DNA of 32,594 nucleotides from Treponema sp. (GCA_009787775.1 WQSQ01000017.1:1-32594), one strand, 5' to 3'; counted from the first letter of the stretch, positions 18,701 to 28,232 are shown. Translations and numbers: made by a program. Notes: generated by a model not told the origin, from the sequence alone.

Positions 18701-19496
18701 TAATGATATAATCCGGAATGAGTTTAAAACAATATTAACGAATATAAAATTATTCAGGGATACATTACTCAATTCATTATCGGGGTCTGGCATCGGCATA
18801 AACGGCGCTGCGGCAATAGGTATTATAGCAAGCCCTGAAGAAATTGCGTCCAATTTTAATAATAAATGCCTAACACTCTTTTCCGGGCCGCTTTTTTACA
18901 AGGTCATTTTAAGTTACGGTGTTCTTTCTCTTCTTCTGCCGCTAATCGGAAAAGAAGCAAACGGACGGCAGGCTGCCGCTCTTGCTTTTGATCACTGGGA
19001 CATGGGAAGGAAGCTTAAGGATATTTTCTGCGGCTGTGGCGCGTCGGATTTAGAAGCACGGCGAATAACAGATATTATCAGAGCAGTGCTTAGCCGCGCT
19101 GTCAGCCATTCTGACAGGAAAGCGCCGCAGCTTGCAGCTGTATGGAAACAGTATAATTCAGGCGATCCGGCAGCGTTTGCCGCAATGGTCATCGAAAAAA
19201 ATTATAACAATGATGATTTTAAGCGTATTTTGGGGATTAACCTGTTTGATGATGCTGTATGGTTCAACAAAGAAGGATTCGAAGACGCGCTTTTCTATAC
19301 AGCCTGTTTTTTCATGATAGACTGGACGTTGGGAATCCCTATGGATGAAAAATACAATTGTATTACCGGAACGTATGATGTATTAATGAAGGCAAAAGCT
19401 AAGTCAAATTACCGGTTTGACACACTCCTTAATACCCTGACATCTAAACCTGGCAGGAAAAAGAGTGAGACTAATGCAAAAGGCAGGAAAAAGTAA
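15786..19496 (+). CDS. Large GH13 alpha-amylase-family glycoside hydrolase or transferase
   Basis: I start at the ATG at 15786 because AAGGAG lies 6 nt upstream; earlier codons fall inside the promoter. The product has 1236 residues, about twice a normal amylase. A GH13 barrel spans about 300-750. Region I is GSDMVPNHTG (Asp415, Asn419, His420), region II IVRFDAAM (Arg533, nucleophile Asp535), region III LLLAEAF (acid/base Glu600) and region IV FMNNPDEDT (Asp661). Region IV has Pro660 where most GH13 enzymes have His, a change also known in GlgE-type maltosyltransferases. About 300 N-terminal and 400 C-terminal residues are not recognisable. No signal peptide is seen, so it is probably cytoplasmic, acting on glycogen or maltodextrin. 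The exact reaction cannot be assigned. A Lys/Arg tail ends the protein. Confidence 0.88.
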   Translation: MRFHKFKIKLSMLEKDSTQWAKNRKVRMEFHINKDVRLEHGLDDSLFSLTGNVVFADLKQCRELTVKFNRRMDPAHPENYIKAGQLYAMGLIDEILHYVVSIYREEVQPDVFETALDRLETNLGGYKTEGLLKTFSRLFPPRSVYKGEKNVEQYLMSREDGESCRALSIEETMLLSLANLNPAFKPFIFLFDDKDLSSKTIYPDAMEELKAHLKEMPVFGPDGLNLWDFLRAPALAFPDSLLGQLEYMRKHWGLLISKFMARLLMSLDVISEENKPGFFGPGPSEVMTFAGLDEYERFSPDQDWMPRTVLMAKSTLVWLFQLSQKYGREITRLDQIPDEALDELARRGFTGLWLIGTWERSHASKTIKQWTGNPEAAASAYSLYDYDIAGELGGWGALVSLRERCMRRGIRLGSDMVPNHTGIDSRWINEHPDRFLQLPYPPFPTYNYNCGNLSGRDDITVQIEEHYFSRSDAAVVFKRIDNRTGETRYIYHGNDGTSMPWNDTAQIDFLNPEAREAVIRTIIGVCQQFSIVRFDAAMTLAKRHIQRLWYPSPGTGGAIASRAEHSITTDEFNSRIPNEFWREVVDRCAAEAPNTLLLAEAFWMMEGYFVRTLGMHRVYNSAFMNMLKNEENDKYRATIKNTMEFDPEILKRFVNFMNNPDEDTAVAQFGKGDKYFGICTLLVTMPGLPMFGHGQIEGFEEKYGMEYRRSYRDETPDGYLVDRHEREIFPLMKRRSLFSGSAQFRIYDLYCGEGSVNENVFAYSNRAWINGYEEKVLIFYNNSYYETAGWIKTSDPAIPCNGSTRRDSLSEALALHGEDQYFTLLREQKSNLWYVRSSKAISENGFFVGLKGYETQVFIDVYEVEDNAKGRWARLNHDLNGSGVLDPDSAIKDIFLGELYYRFTELFKPEITAAMDSLLCSASFEESADSLFKEPVAVFINTASQFISGAGTYDAWAVKDKKGANVKFTAVNNDIIRNEFKTILTNIKLFRDTLLNSLSGSGIGINGAAAIGIIASPEEIASNFNNKCLTLFSGPLFYKVILSYGVLSLLLPLIGKEANGRQAAALAFDHWDMGRKLKDIFCGCGASDLEARRITDIIRAVLSRAVSHSDRKAPQLAAVWKQYNSGDPAAFAAMVIEKNYNNDDFKRILGINLFDDAVWFNKEGFEDALFYTACFFMIDWTLGIPMDEKYNCITGTYDVLMKAKAKSNYRFDTLLNTLTSKPGRKKSETNAKGRKK

Positions 19497-19505
19497 AAAC
19501 CTGCC
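19482..19505. terminator. Hairpin between converging genes, possible bidirectional terminator
   Basis: GGCAGG (19482-19487) and CCTGCC (19500-19505) form a 6-bp stem spanning the GH13 stop codon at the junction with a converging gene. The loop is A-rich on the plus strand and T-rich on the minus strand; only a TTTT follows on the minus strand, so termination strength is uncertain. Confidence 0.4.
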
Positions 19506-19507
19506 GC

Positions 19508-20149
19508 TTACCAGAATAATTCCCTTATTAATTCTTTCTGCCTTTCTTTTTCATAATCTTCTTTTTGGTACTGTTCTAAAACATTAGTGATTTTTTCTTC
19601 AGTTATGTTTTCAAGAAGCTGATAAACGGCTTCATGGTTCATTCCGTTTTTATTTAATGTGAAAGAAGACGCAGGTCTTTGCGGTTGTAATGTATTTGAA
19701 CCGATATGTAATAATGCCCTGTATGCTTCTCTTCGGGACGGGTTCCAGTCGAATTGAAATGATATATTCATAATATTCTGACTTGTTATATGCCTGACAT
19801 TTGTCCATGACCATGTTATGTTATTTGATTTTACAGTAACGGGGATATTTCTTGTAAAACTGTCCAGATTATTTTCTGCCGCCAGCGCTTCCCATTCAAA
19901 GTATTTTATCAGGGCTTCCCTGAAATTATTCAGGTTATGTTCTGTCAGTTCTATCCGGAAATAAGGAGCATTAAAGAGCTCATTGCTTAATATATAATTT
20001 CTTATTGTATTGTTTTCGATTGCTGCCAAAATTGATAATCTCGGCTCATTATATGTAATTTCTTCACGATAAATTAATTGGGTGTTAATCTGACTGTAAA
20101 CATTTCCGCAGATAAGCAACAGTATAAAACATAAGTAATATCTTCTCAT
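19508..20149 (-). CDS. Secreted or periplasmic protein, function unknown
   Basis: The 213-residue product starts with a cleavable signal peptide (MRRYYLCFILLLICGNVYSQ). The mature part has mixed alpha/beta character with a tryptophan-rich patch (NNITWSWTNVRHI, about 108-121) and ends in a charged helix (YQKEDYEKERQKELIRELFW). A GGAG site lies 10 nt upstream of the ATG. It converges with the GH13 gene and lies about 100 bp downstream of dnaJ on the same strand. I do not recognise a family. Confidence 0.75.
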   Translation of the reverse strand: MRRYYLCFILLLICGNVYSQINTQLIYREEITYNEPRLSILAAIENNTIRNYILSNELFNAPYFRIELTEHNLNNFREALIKYFEWEALAAENNLDSFTRNIPVTVKSNNITWSWTNVRHITSQNIMNISFQFDWNPSRREAYRALLHIGSNTLQPQRPASSFTLNKNGMNHEAVYQLLENITEEKITNVLEQYQKEDYEKERQKELIRELFW

Positions 20150-20255
20150 TGTTTATCTCCAGGTAAACAGTACTTTCCCCTATCTTAAAAATATAGTGCA
20201 TTTAGTTTTATTTAGCTAACTTTTTTGTTGGGTTGAGTACTAAAATTCTGTTATT

Positions 20256-21383
20256 CTACTGTGTATCTGCAAGCTGCGAAAGCGGGATTGGCTTTGGGTT
20301 GTCATTTTGTCCTTCAATTCTCGCCAGTTCTTCAAGCAGTTCCTTTCCGCGCCGTGATAGTCTTTCTGGGATTTGCACCATTAGTTTGATATAAAGATTG
20401 CCTCTCTGGTTTCCCATTGGAACGCCTTCATCTCGGATACGAAGCATTTTTCCGTTCTGAATACCGGCAGGTACCTTTACCTTTATTGTTTTATTATCCA
20501 ATGTTGTTACATGAATATCTGCTCCAAGCGATGCCTGACTGACTGAAATCGGAACAGCGCAGTAAAGGTCATAACTCTGGCGCTCAAAGTATTCATGCGG
20601 TTTAACCCTTATAAATACATATAAATCACCTGCCGGTCCGCCGTTTGGACCTATATCGCCTTGTTTGGGAATTACAACGCGCTTACCGTTTTCAACTCCC
20701 GCAGGGATAGTCACCATTATTTTCTGCCGTTTTTTCTGTGTTCCCGAGCCGCCGCAATCATTGCATGGTCTTTCGATTATTGAGCCTTCGCCATGGCATT
20801 GATGGCATGTTGTTGCTACCGAGAAAAATCCCTGGCTGTGCCTGACTTGCCCTGAACCGCGGCAGGTAGGACAGGTTTTTTTTCCAGAGCCGTCTGTAGT
20901 ACCTGCACCCTTGCATGTCTTGCATGATTCATTATGTGAATATTGAATTTCTATTTTTGTTCCGAATATTGCGTCTTTAAAAGGGATTTCGACATCATAG
21001 CGAAGGTTTGCTCCCTGCCTTACGCCGTTAGAGCCGCCTCTTGTGCTTCTGCCAAAACCGCCGCCAAAAAAGCTATCGAATATATTTCCAAGCCCGCCTT
21101 CTCCGAAAATATCTTCAAAACCGCGGAAATTACTGAAGTCAGAACTGCCGCCCATGCCTTCAACACCGGCAAAACCGAATTGATCATAGGCTGACTTTTT
21201 CTGGTCATCGGCGAGAACATCATATGCTTCAGTTGCTTCTTTAAATTTCTCCTCAGCTTGTTTATTACCGGGGTTCTTATCAGGATGGTATTGAAGAGCA
21301 AGTTTTCTGTATGCTTTTTTTATATCATCCTTTGATGAATTTTTTTCAACACCGAGAACTTCGTAATAATCACGTTTTGCCAT
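20256..21383 (-). CDS. dnaJ: Chaperone protein DnaJ (Hsp40)
   Basis: DnaJ delivers unfolded clients to DnaK and stimulates its ATPase. All class I parts are present in 375 residues. The J domain has YHPDKN with the HPD triad (about 32-37). The Gly/Phe-rich region is about 75-120. Four zinc-binding repeats follow: [24 protein letters not shown] and CNDCGGSG (about 150-215). The C-terminal client-binding domains close the protein. The start codon shares one base with the dnaK stop (TAATG), so translation is probably coupled. It is the last gene of the grpE-dnaK-dnaJ operon. Confidence 0.98.
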   Translation of the reverse strand: MAKRDYYEVLGVEKNSSKDDIKKAYRKLALQYHPDKNPGNKQAEEKFKEATEAYDVLADDQKKSAYDQFGFAGVEGMGGSSDFSNFRGFEDIFGEGGLGNIFDSFFGGGFGRSTRGGSNGVRQGANLRYDVEIPFKDAIFGTKIEIQYSHNESCKTCKGAGTTDGSGKKTCPTCRGSGQVRHSQGFFSVATTCHQCHGEGSIIERPCNDCGGSGTQKKRQKIMVTIPAGVENGKRVVIPKQGDIGPNGGPAGDLYVFIRVKPHEYFERQSYDLYCAVPISVSQASLGADIHVTTLDNKTIKVKVPAGIQNGKMLRIRDEGVPMGNQRGNLYIKLMVQIPERLSRRGKELLEELARIEGQNDNPKPIPLSQLADTQ

Positions 21384-23335
21384 TATTTGTCATCTACCAC
21401 TTCGTAGTCTGCGTCTTCGGCGCTCTTTGTGTTATTGTTATTTCCCATGTCAGGGCCTGTTCCTGTGTTAGTACCTTGTCCGCCCTGAAAGCCTCCCATA
21501 TCAGGGCCCTGGCCTGGCTGTTGTCCCGAAGCCGCCTGTTGTTTATAGAGTTCTTCCGCAATTTTGTATGATATCTGCTTGAGAGCCTCAGTTTTATCTT
21601 TTATAACCTGATTGTCACTGCCTTCCAGCGCCCTGCGTAAATCAGCGATGGCCTCTTCGGTTTTGGATTTATCTTCAGCGCTTATTTTATCGCCAATGTC
21701 TTTAATGTTCTTCTCAGTGCTGTATATCATCGAGTCTGCTTCATTGCGTACTTCTGCTCTTTCACGCTCTCTTTTATCTTCTTCAGCGTGGAGTTCCGCT
21801 TCTTTTACCATTCGGTCAATATCTGAATCGCTTAAACCGCTTGAGCTCTCAATGCGGATTTTCTGTTCTTTGCCGGTGCCAAGGTCTTTAGCGCTGACAT
21901 GTACAATGCCGTTAGCGTCAATATCAAAAGTTACTTCAATCTGCGGAACTCCGCGCGGCGCAGGAGGTATGCCGACAAGATCAAAGCGGCCGAGTGTTCT
22001 GTTTTGAACTGACATTTCACGTTCACCCTGAAGGACGTGAATAGAGACTGCGGTCTGGCCGTCTGCCGCAGTTGAGAAGATTTGACTTTTACGGGTCGGG
22101 ATTGTTGTATTTCGCGTTATTAGTTTTGTCATAACCCCGCCGAGTGTTTCAATGCCGAGTGAAAGAGGAGTAACATCCAATAGAAGAACGTCCTTTACGT
22201 CTCCCCCCAGGATACCGCCCTGAATTGCCGCTCCTACTGCGACTGCTTCGTCCGGATTAACTCCCTTGTTTGGTTCTTTCTTAAACAAGTCTTTTACAAT
22301 TTGCTGAACTGCCGGAATACGGGTTGATCCGCCTACAAGAATAACTTCATCAATTTGATCTGCGCTTAATCCAGCGTCCGTAAGCGCTTTTTTACATGGA
22401 TCTTTAGAACGGTTAAGAAGGTCTTCTACCATTTGCTCAAACTTGGCCCTTGTCAGGGATTTTTGAAGGTGTTTTGGGCCGCTCTGGTCGGCAGTTATAA
22501 AGGGCAGATTGATTTCTGTTGTCTGCATCGAAGACAACTCGATTTTTGCCTTCTCAGACGCTTCACGCAGACGCTGGAGGGCCATGCGATCCTGACCGAG
22601 ATCGATGCCTGTATCCCTCTTGAATTCCGCGATGAGCCATTCCATGATACGGCGATCAAAATCATCGCCTCCAAGGTGTGTGTCTCCATTGGTTGCCTTA
22701 ACTTCAAAAACGCCATCGCCCAATTCAAGAATGGAGACGTCAAAAGTACCTCCGCCAAGATCATAAACGGCGATGATTTTGTCTTTTTTAGAATCTTTAT
22801 TAAAACCAAAGGCAAGCGAGGCTGCGGTTGGCTCATTAATAATACGTTTTACATCAAGGCCAGCGATTTTACCGGCATCTTTTGTCGCTTGACGCTGCGC
22901 ATCGTTAAAATATGCGGGAACTGTAATGACAGCTTCTGTTACAGGTTCGCCGAGATAATCTTCCGCAGTTTTCTTCATTTTCTGAAGAACAAACGCGGAG
23001 ATTTCCTGCGGTGAATATTTTTTCCCGTCAATATCTACGCGGACATCATTGCCTTGTTCTGTTATACGATATGGGACAAGCGTCATTTCGTTAGTTACTT
23101 CCGAATATTTTCGTCCCATAAAACGTTTAATGGAATATATTGTATTTTCCGGGTTTGTGATCATTTGATTCTTTGCAGGCGCGCCGACAATCCGTTCGCC
23201 TTTGCTCGTAAAACCGACAATGGAAGGGGTAGTTCGTCCTCCTTCTGAACTCTGAATGACGATAGGTTCTCCGCCTTCAAGAACCGACACACAAGAGTTC
23301 GTTGTTCCCAGGTCAATACCGATTATTTTTCCCAT
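21383..23335 (-). CDS. dnaK: Chaperone protein DnaK (Hsp70)
   Basis: DnaK is the ATP-driven Hsp70 that binds hydrophobic peptides in nascent or damaged proteins. The 650 residues begin with the phosphate-binding [17 protein letters not shown]. They include [19 protein letters not shown], the phosphate-2 segment [15 protein letters not shown], the interdomain [19 protein letters not shown] linker and the substrate-binding domain. The tail is Gly/Gln/Asn-rich and ends in the EEVD-like acidic sequence [12 protein letters not shown]. An AAGGAG site precedes the ATG. grpE lies 22 bp upstream and dnaJ overlaps the stop by one base. Confidence 0.99.
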   Translation of the reverse strand: MGKIIGIDLGTTNSCVSVLEGGEPIVIQSSEGGRTTPSIVGFTSKGERIVGAPAKNQMITNPENTIYSIKRFMGRKYSEVTNEMTLVPYRITEQGNDVRVDIDGKKYSPQEISAFVLQKMKKTAEDYLGEPVTEAVITVPAYFNDAQRQATKDAGKIAGLDVKRIINEPTAASLAFGFNKDSKKDKIIAVYDLGGGTFDVSILELGDGVFEVKATNGDTHLGGDDFDRRIMEWLIAEFKRDTGIDLGQDRMALQRLREASEKAKIELSSMQTTEINLPFITADQSGPKHLQKSLTRAKFEQMVEDLLNRSKDPCKKALTDAGLSADQIDEVILVGGSTRIPAVQQIVKDLFKKEPNKGVNPDEAVAVGAAIQGGILGGDVKDVLLLDVTPLSLGIETLGGVMTKLITRNTTIPTRKSQIFSTAADGQTAVSIHVLQGEREMSVQNRTLGRFDLVGIPPAPRGVPQIEVTFDIDANGIVHVSAKDLGTGKEQKIRIESSSGLSDSDIDRMVKEAELHAEEDKRERERAEVRNEADSMIYSTEKNIKDIGDKISAEDKSKTEEAIADLRRALEGSDNQVIKDKTEALKQISYKIAEELYKQQAASGQQPGQGPDMGGFQGGQGTNTGTGPDMGNNNNTKSAEDADYEVVDDK

Positions 23336-23357
23336 TTCTTTACTCCTTATATGAATA

Positions 23358-23987
23358 TTAGTTATTTGTTTCAGGCATTAGTACTTTTACTTTTGCCGCT
23401 CTAATTACTCTGTCCTTTAATAAATAGCCCTTAAACAAATCTTCTTTTACTGTAGCTTCTGTTACATCTGGAGACTTCTCCATCATAAGAGCTTCGTGTA
23501 AATTCGGATCAAAGAGCTCCCCTGCAGAGTCATAGCGTTTCAAACCCCACTTGGCTTCCAGCTGTACTGTAAGGCGTTTTTCAATCATTTTAATGCCTTC
23601 AAGCAGACCAGTATAATCAGTCGAATTCACTCCAGCCTGGATTGCACGTTCAAAGTCGTCAATTATTGGGATAATGTCAGAAAGAAGGCTTTGATTGGCG
23701 TATTCAATTGAGTTTTGCTTTTCTTGATTCATACGCTTTCTAAAGTTTTCGAATTCCGCCGCTTTTCGCAGCAGTTGATCTCGTATTTCCGCTAGTTGGG
23801 CTTCTAAATCCGTAATTTTTTGTTCAGATGTTGCTGGCTCATTTTTGGAATCCTGCTGACATTGTTCACAGGCTTCTGCATTACATTTATCGCCTAAAGA
23901 CATTTCTGCTGTGTTCTCGCCAGCCATACCCGAGTATCCATCCTGCAAATTTTCCGGTTGTTCAGTTTGAGTCTCTTTTTTTGACAT
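23358..23987 (-). CDS. grpE: Nucleotide exchange factor GrpE
   Basis: GrpE releases ADP from DnaK. I choose the ATG at 23987, which has GGAAGAAG just upstream, over a TTG four codons earlier that overlaps this site. The 209-residue product has an acidic, Gln/Cys-containing N-terminus ([12 protein letters not shown]) and a long coiled coil (about 55-95, including [20 protein letters not shown]). The conserved dimer and DnaK-binding part follows: [27 protein letters not shown] and the C-terminal beta domain with [10 protein letters not shown]. It is the first gene of the chaperone operon. Confidence 0.97.
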   Translation of the reverse strand: MSKKETQTEQPENLQDGYSGMAGENTAEMSLGDKCNAEACEQCQQDSKNEPATSEQKITDLEAQLAEIRDQLLRKAAEFENFRKRMNQEKQNSIEYANQSLLSDIIPIIDDFERAIQAGVNSTDYTGLLEGIKMIEKRLTVQLEAKWGLKRYDSAGELFDPNLHEALMMEKSPDVTEATVKEDLFKGYLLKDRVIRAAKVKVLMPETNN

Positions 23988-24082
23988 TACTTCTTCCAAA
24001 TATAATCTTTACGGTGACGGTCTTTTTTTATCAGCGACATTACGCTCTGTAAGAATTTGCTATTTTTTAGATATATACTTAC

Positions 24083-24109
24083 ATTTATGGGAATTTCCTC
24101 ACCTATAAG
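24083..24109 (-). promoter_or_regulatory. Possible heat-shock (sigma-32-like) promoter upstream of grpE
   Basis: On the minus strand CTTATAG (24103-24109) and CCCATAAAT (24083-24091) are separated by 11 bp and resemble the E. coli heat-shock sigma consensus (CTTGAAA, CCCCATNT). No CIRCE (HrcA operator) is present. It overlaps the transcript from the sigma-70 candidate just upstream. The match is imperfect and the spacer short. Confidence 0.3.
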
Positions 24110-24112
24110 ACT

Positions 24113-24141
24113 AAAATACATAATAATTCAGTTTGGGTCAA
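24113..24141 (-). promoter_or_regulatory. Candidate sigma-70 promoter of grpE-dnaK-dnaJ
   Basis: TTGACC (24136-24141, minus strand) and TATTTT (24113-24118) are separated by 17 bp, giving a leader of about 120 nt before grpE. The rest of the gap 23988-24205 shows no gene. Confidence 0.55.
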
Positions 24142-24205
24142 GGAAATTCGTTATAAATTTTGATAATTTTATGTTAATCTCTGCAGCCAAGATGAAAAAT
24201 CCATA

Positions 24206-24637
24206 TTAATTCATTGTCTGACTATTTAAAAGTTTGTTTAATTGTTCTATCGTACGCTCATATTCGATTATTTTTAATTGTGTTTCAATCTTCTTTTTTA
24301 TAATTGTTTTATTAAACGGCTTTACTATATAATCTGCGGCACCCTGCAGCAAGCCTTTTTCTTCGTCTTCGATGTTGTTTAATCCTGTAATAAAAATAAC
24401 CGGAATTTTCCCTGTTTCGTTTCTCTCTTTCAGTTTTGTAATAACATCAAAACCGTTTAATCCAGGCATTATTATATCAAGCAATATCAAATCCGGTATA
24501 TGTTTAACGGCGGCTTCGATTCCCGAATTGCCTTCTGTCGCAACTATGATTTCATACTGAGGTTTTAAGTAATGAGCCAATGCCATAATGTTCATTTTCT
24601 CATCATCAATAATGAGAATCCTCTTATGGCAATTCAT
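24206..24637 (-). CDS. Single-domain-type response regulator (CheY-like receiver plus helix)
   Basis: The 143-residue protein is a receiver domain: acidic pocket DD at 11-12 in ILIIDDEKMN, phosphoacceptor Asp54 in LILLDIIMPG, then IPVIFITG and the conserved lysine in IVKPF. A C-terminal helix (about 118-140, IEYERTIEQLNKLLN) could form a coiled coil but there is no output domain. The gene overlaps the 3' end of the upstream hybrid kinase gene by 14 bp, so the two are cotranscribed and translationally coupled. It is the likely final phosphate acceptor of that kinase's HPt domain. Confidence 0.93.
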   Translation of the reverse strand: MNCHKRILIIDDEKMNIMALAHYLKPQYEIIVATEGNSGIEAAVKHIPDLILLDIIMPGLNGFDVITKLKERNETGKIPVIFITGLNNIEDEEKGLLQGAADYIVKPFNKTIIKKKIETQLKIIEYERTIEQLNKLLNSQTMN

Positions 24638-27600
24638 TCCCTGTCTCCGTTTGATTCATATCAGTGATTTTTCGCTTAATTTCTTTAAGTGTTTCCCTTG
24701 CCTGTTTAAACTTCATGTTCTCTACCTGGGAAGCCAGTTGCTCTGTTCCCGGAATCATTCTCAAATCGTTAATAAAATCCAAGCTGTCTATACTGTCGGA
24801 TTCGAGATATGAATCAAGGTTTTCAAGCAGTTCCAGAGATTTTTCTTTTTCATAAAAATCTTCTGTTTGTTTCTCCACAACTTTACCCATGTAATTATCC
24901 ATGATCGGCATAAATTCGGATATAGCAGTGTTTAGTTCTATTTCTAAATTTTTTATTTTTTCTCCAATGGATTCTGTTTTATCTGCAGAAAGAGAATGTT
25001 CAACAATTTGAGCGGCATCTGCAAGCTCAATCCTGCCGACTAATCCTGCCACGCCTTTTAATGTATGGGCCAGCCTGTGCGCGAGCTTTATATCTCCTGT
25101 ATTAACAGCGGTTTTTATATCGCTTATCGTAGACTGATTGCTTTTTATAAATGCCGTTATCAGTTCCATATTCTGTTCTTCTTCTTCGGTATAATCAATT
25201 TCTTGTTTTATCGGCAGCATGCTGACAGGCTTTATAAATTTTAAAAGGCAAATCCATAAATCATGCGCTACAAAAGGTTTTGGCAGACAGTCGCACATTC
25301 CAGATTTAAAATATGTTTCTTTATCGGTAGTCATAATATTTGCGGTCAATGCGACAATCGGCGTCTTACAGCCCATTTCCATTATTTTTTTTGCAGCTTC
25401 CAGGCCGTCCATTTCCGGCATGTGGATATCCATGAATATTAATACAAAGGGTTTCTCATTATTTTCAATCCTTTTACGAATGTAATTTACGCCTATCTTC
25501 CCGTTTGCCGCAATTAAGGTATTTAATCCAACCTTTGAAAGATGATCGCTTATAACCATTTGGTTCAGGTGATTGTCTTCACAAACAAGAACATCTCCTT
25601 CAAATAACGGTTTTTCATCAAGGTTCACTACGGCGGGGATTTGTGAAATTTCGATGCTTTTATCAACCGTATCAAATTTAATATCAAAACTGAACTTACT
25701 GCCAAGTCCAAAATTACTTTCAACTTCGAGCGTGCCGCCCATTAATTCAATAAAACTTTTTGAAATTGTAAGGCCAAGCCCTGTTCCGCCGAATTTACGT
25801 GTTGTGCTGCTGTCCGCCTGCGTAAACGGCTGGAAGATATGTTTTTTCTGTTCTTCGGTCATTCCAATGCCGCTGTCTTTTACTTCGAAATGCATAATAA
25901 CATAATCATTTGTTTTTTCTGTAATGGCGGACAGCAGTTTTACCATGCCGTTATTTGTAAATTTTATCGCATTTGAAAGCAGGTTGAGCAGTATCTGGCG
26001 CAGTCTTGTCGGATCACCCAGCATCATTCTGCCGACAGACGGTTCGGCATAGCAAAAAAGCGTCAGGCCTTTCTCACGGGCTTTGGGAGAGGCAATTATA
26101 CGGCACAGTTTAAAAACTTCGCTGACGTCAAACGGAATTCTTTCAAGTTCCATTTTTCTGGCTTCAATTTTTGATACATCAAGAATGTCGTTAATAATCA
26201 TTAACAGACTTTCAGCGCTTGTTTTAATTTTTGACAGATAGCTTCTTGTTTTTATCGGCACATCATCATCCAAGGCAAGCTCGGAAAAGCCGATAATCCC
26301 GTGCATGGGGGTTCTTATTTCATGGCTCATGCTCGCGAGGAATATAGACTTCATACGGGATGTTTCTTCCGCTTGGTTTTTTTCACGCGCCAAATCCACA
26401 GCTTCATTTTCAGCTTTTATTTTTTCCGCTGTAATCCTCTTAATATCCGTAATGTCAATTGAGTATTGAAGGTGTGCTTTAATACCGCCTGGCCAGTTAA
26501 TATACCGATCAGCATGACGGATATCCCTGTTTACAATAGAATCATGTTCCTCCCATACAAGAGTTTTATCTGGATCCTTATCCAGTTCACAACAGGGGCA
26601 GTTTTCGCATATGTTATCTAAATTCCTGAATAATTTATAACAACGTTGTCCGATATAATCATCATTTGTGATATTAAACAGTTTCTTCAGCTGTTCGTTA
26701 ATAAAGAGGAGTTCTCCTGTATCGGGAACAGAAACATAAACAAACGTGTCAATGCCGTTCAGTATGTTTTTTAGAACATTCTGGGATCTTTTTGAATCTT
26801 CCATGTGCTGTTCAATACGCTCAGACATAAAGTTCAATGTATCTTTCAGAACAGCAAATTCATCCCGATAATTGGCGTTTAGCCTGATGCTGTAATTGCC
26901 CTGCGCAATGTTTTCTGCAAATTTTGAAATATCACCTAACGGTTTTGTCAGTTTGTCAATTATAAAGTACAGAATCATTGTTACCAGGATAAGAATAATT
27001 ACACTGATGGATGTAATGCCGAAAGCCAGTCCGATTTCGTTTGCGTTTATTTCTGACAGCGGAGCTGCAACGGAGAAATAAAAATGACCGTTTAATTCAT
27101 GGATGTGTATTGTTTTTCTTGACAAAAGGGTATTTTTATTATCAAAAACCGATTTTACAAAGACTACTTCGGTTTCTTCATCCTGTACATTAACAGCGGT
27201 ATTCGGACGAATTGGTACCGCGCGGTTAAGCCCTGCCTCTTCCCGTGTTCTGCCGATATCTTCGTACCTTGGGCTGTAAATTACGACTTCCCTGTCATTG
27301 GTGATAATAATATAGCCTGTTTCGAATATTTTTTCCGATTGAAGCTGAGCATAGAATTCTTCAAGATATATGTCGGCGGTAATCGCCCCGATAAATTCAT
27401 TATTGCTGTTGCGTATTGGGTATACGATTATAAACATGGAGATTTCATTTCCGTCTATTTCAAATATTTCCGGGTTTGTGTAAATAGGTACATTTAATGT
27501 TTTTACGTCTGTATAGTGGGGTTTTGAAAATTCTATGTCGTTTTCAAGAGCTTCAGGCTTGTATATAATCCCGTCATTGCTGTGGTAATAATAATAACAG

Positions 27601-28013
27601 ATTCTGCCTGACAGATTTGTTCCATAGTTGGTTCCGGTAAAATCGGCATCTCTGCCGTCATACATATTCGGCTCAAAATAAATGCTTGAACCGTCGATAT
27701 TGGGATGGTTTTCAAAAATGCTGTATAGCATTCTTTGCAGTACCGCTCTGTCGGTTGTACCTTCTTTTATTTGAAATTCCAGAACGCTTACAACAAATCT
27801 TAAGTAATCAATGGCATTGTTAATTTTATTATCAAAAGTGCTTGTATGTTTTCCTGCGATATTTTGAAATTCTGCCCTGACTTTATTCTGCTGTAAATTA
27901 AATAAAGATAAAAAAAGAATTATATAAATTATTGTAAAACTGATAACAACTGGAATAATTATGTATAAAATTGCTCTCGCTTTTGTTCTTAAAAAAAAAT
28001 CTTGCTTTTTCAT
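24624..28013 (-). CDS. Hybrid sensor histidine kinase with Cache, HAMP, PAS, receiver and HPt domains
   Basis: This 1129-residue membrane kinase carries a complete phosphorelay. A membrane helix (about 14-38) and a second (about 328-352) bracket a large extracytoplasmic Cache-type sensor. HAMP (about 353-405) and a PAS domain (about 408-525) follow. The PAS holds an unusual cysteine group, CYKLFRNLDNICENCPCCEL (458-477). The kinase core has His564 in SMSHEIRTPMHG, the N box LLNLLSNAIKFTNNG, DSGIGM and GGTGLGLTIS. The receiver has Asp862 in MDIHMPEMDG, and the HPt has His983 in LAHTLKGVAG. A further helical stretch ends the protein. The probable ligand is an extracellular small molecule, but which one cannot be told. 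Confidence 0.95.
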   Translation of the reverse strand: MKKQDFFLRTKARAILYIIIPVVISFTIIYIILFLSLFNLQQNKVRAEFQNIAGKHTSTFDNKINNAIDYLRFVVSVLEFQIKEGTTDRAVLQRMLYSIFENHPNIDGSSIYFEPNMYDGRDADFTGTNYGTNLSGRICYYYYHSNDGIIYKPEALENDIEFSKPHYTDVKTLNVPIYTNPEIFEIDGNEISMFIIVYPIRNSNNEFIGAITADIYLEEFYAQLQSEKIFETGYIIITNDREVVIYSPRYEDIGRTREEAGLNRAVPIRPNTAVNVQDEETEVVFVKSVFDNKNTLLSRKTIHIHELNGHFYFSVAAPLSEINANEIGLAFGITSISVIILILVTMILYFIIDKLTKPLGDISKFAENIAQGNYSIRLNANYRDEFAVLKDTLNFMSERIEQHMEDSKRSQNVLKNILNGIDTFVYVSVPDTGELLFINEQLKKLFNITNDDYIGQRCYKLFRNLDNICENCPCCELDKDPDKTLVWEEHDSIVNRDIRHADRYINWPGGIKAHLQYSIDITDIKRITAEKIKAENEAVDLAREKNQAEETSRMKSIFLASMSHEIRTPMHGIIGFSELALDDDVPIKTRSYLSKIKTSAESLLMIINDILDVSKIEARKMELERIPFDVSEVFKLCRIIASPKAREKGLTLFCYAEPSVGRMMLGDPTRLRQILLNLLSNAIKFTNNGMVKLLSAITEKTNDYVIMHFEVKDSGIGMTEEQKKHIFQPFTQADSSTTRKFGGTGLGLTISKSFIELMGGTLEVESNFGLGSKFSFDIKFDTVDKSIEISQIPAVVNLDEKPLFEGDVLVCEDNHLNQMVISDHLSKVGLNTLIAANGKIGVNYIRKRIENNEKPFVLIFMDIHMPEMDGLEAAKKIMEMGCKTPIVALTANIMTTDKETYFKSGMCDCLPKPFVAHDLWICLLKFIKPVSMLPIKQEIDYTEEEEQNMELITAFIKSNQSTISDIKTAVNTGDIKLAHRLAHTLKGVAGLVGRIELADAAQIVEHSLSADKTESIGEKIKNLEIELNTAISEFMPIMDNYMGKVVEKQTEDFYEKEKSLELLENLDSYLESDSIDSLDFINDLRMIPGTEQLASQVENMKFKQARETLKEIKRKITDMNQTETGNELP

Positions 28014-28053
28014 GTTTTATACTCCGACTCTGCTGTCAATTTTTCCTGCTGTA

Positions 28054-28073
28054 TTGTATGAAACAGTATACAA
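28054..28073. promoter_or_regulatory. Inverted repeat at the predicted transcription start of the kinase gene
   Basis: TTGTAT-N8-ATACAA is a perfect 6-bp dyad at about +1 to +20 of the predicted kinase transcript, 41 bp before the start codon. It could be an operator or a weak RNA hairpin. Confidence 0.35.
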
Positions 28074-28079
28074 GTTTAC

Positions 28080-28108
28080 ATTATAATATAACACTGGGGC
28101 GGAATCAA
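28080..28108 (-). promoter_or_regulatory. Promoter of the hybrid kinase-response regulator operon
   Basis: On the minus strand TTGATT (28103-28108) lies 17 bp from a perfect TATAAT (28080-28085), about 65 bp upstream of the kinase start. The remaining gap up to pheS at 28233 is AT-rich with no gene; no clear pheS promoter could be assigned. Confidence 0.65.
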
Positions 28109-28232
28109 CAAAATAAACTATATATAAAGATTGCATAACATGAAGACAAGCAGTTTTTATCTATTGATCATATTAATAAATGCTGTTAGTTTCTAAGATA
28201 TCCTTATTACACAAATCTCAATAGAGGTTATT

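Noticed and set aside
23988-24205. CIRCE element or hrcA gene before grpE
   Set aside because: No TTAGCACTC-type inverted repeat and no open frame for HrcA is present in the gap.
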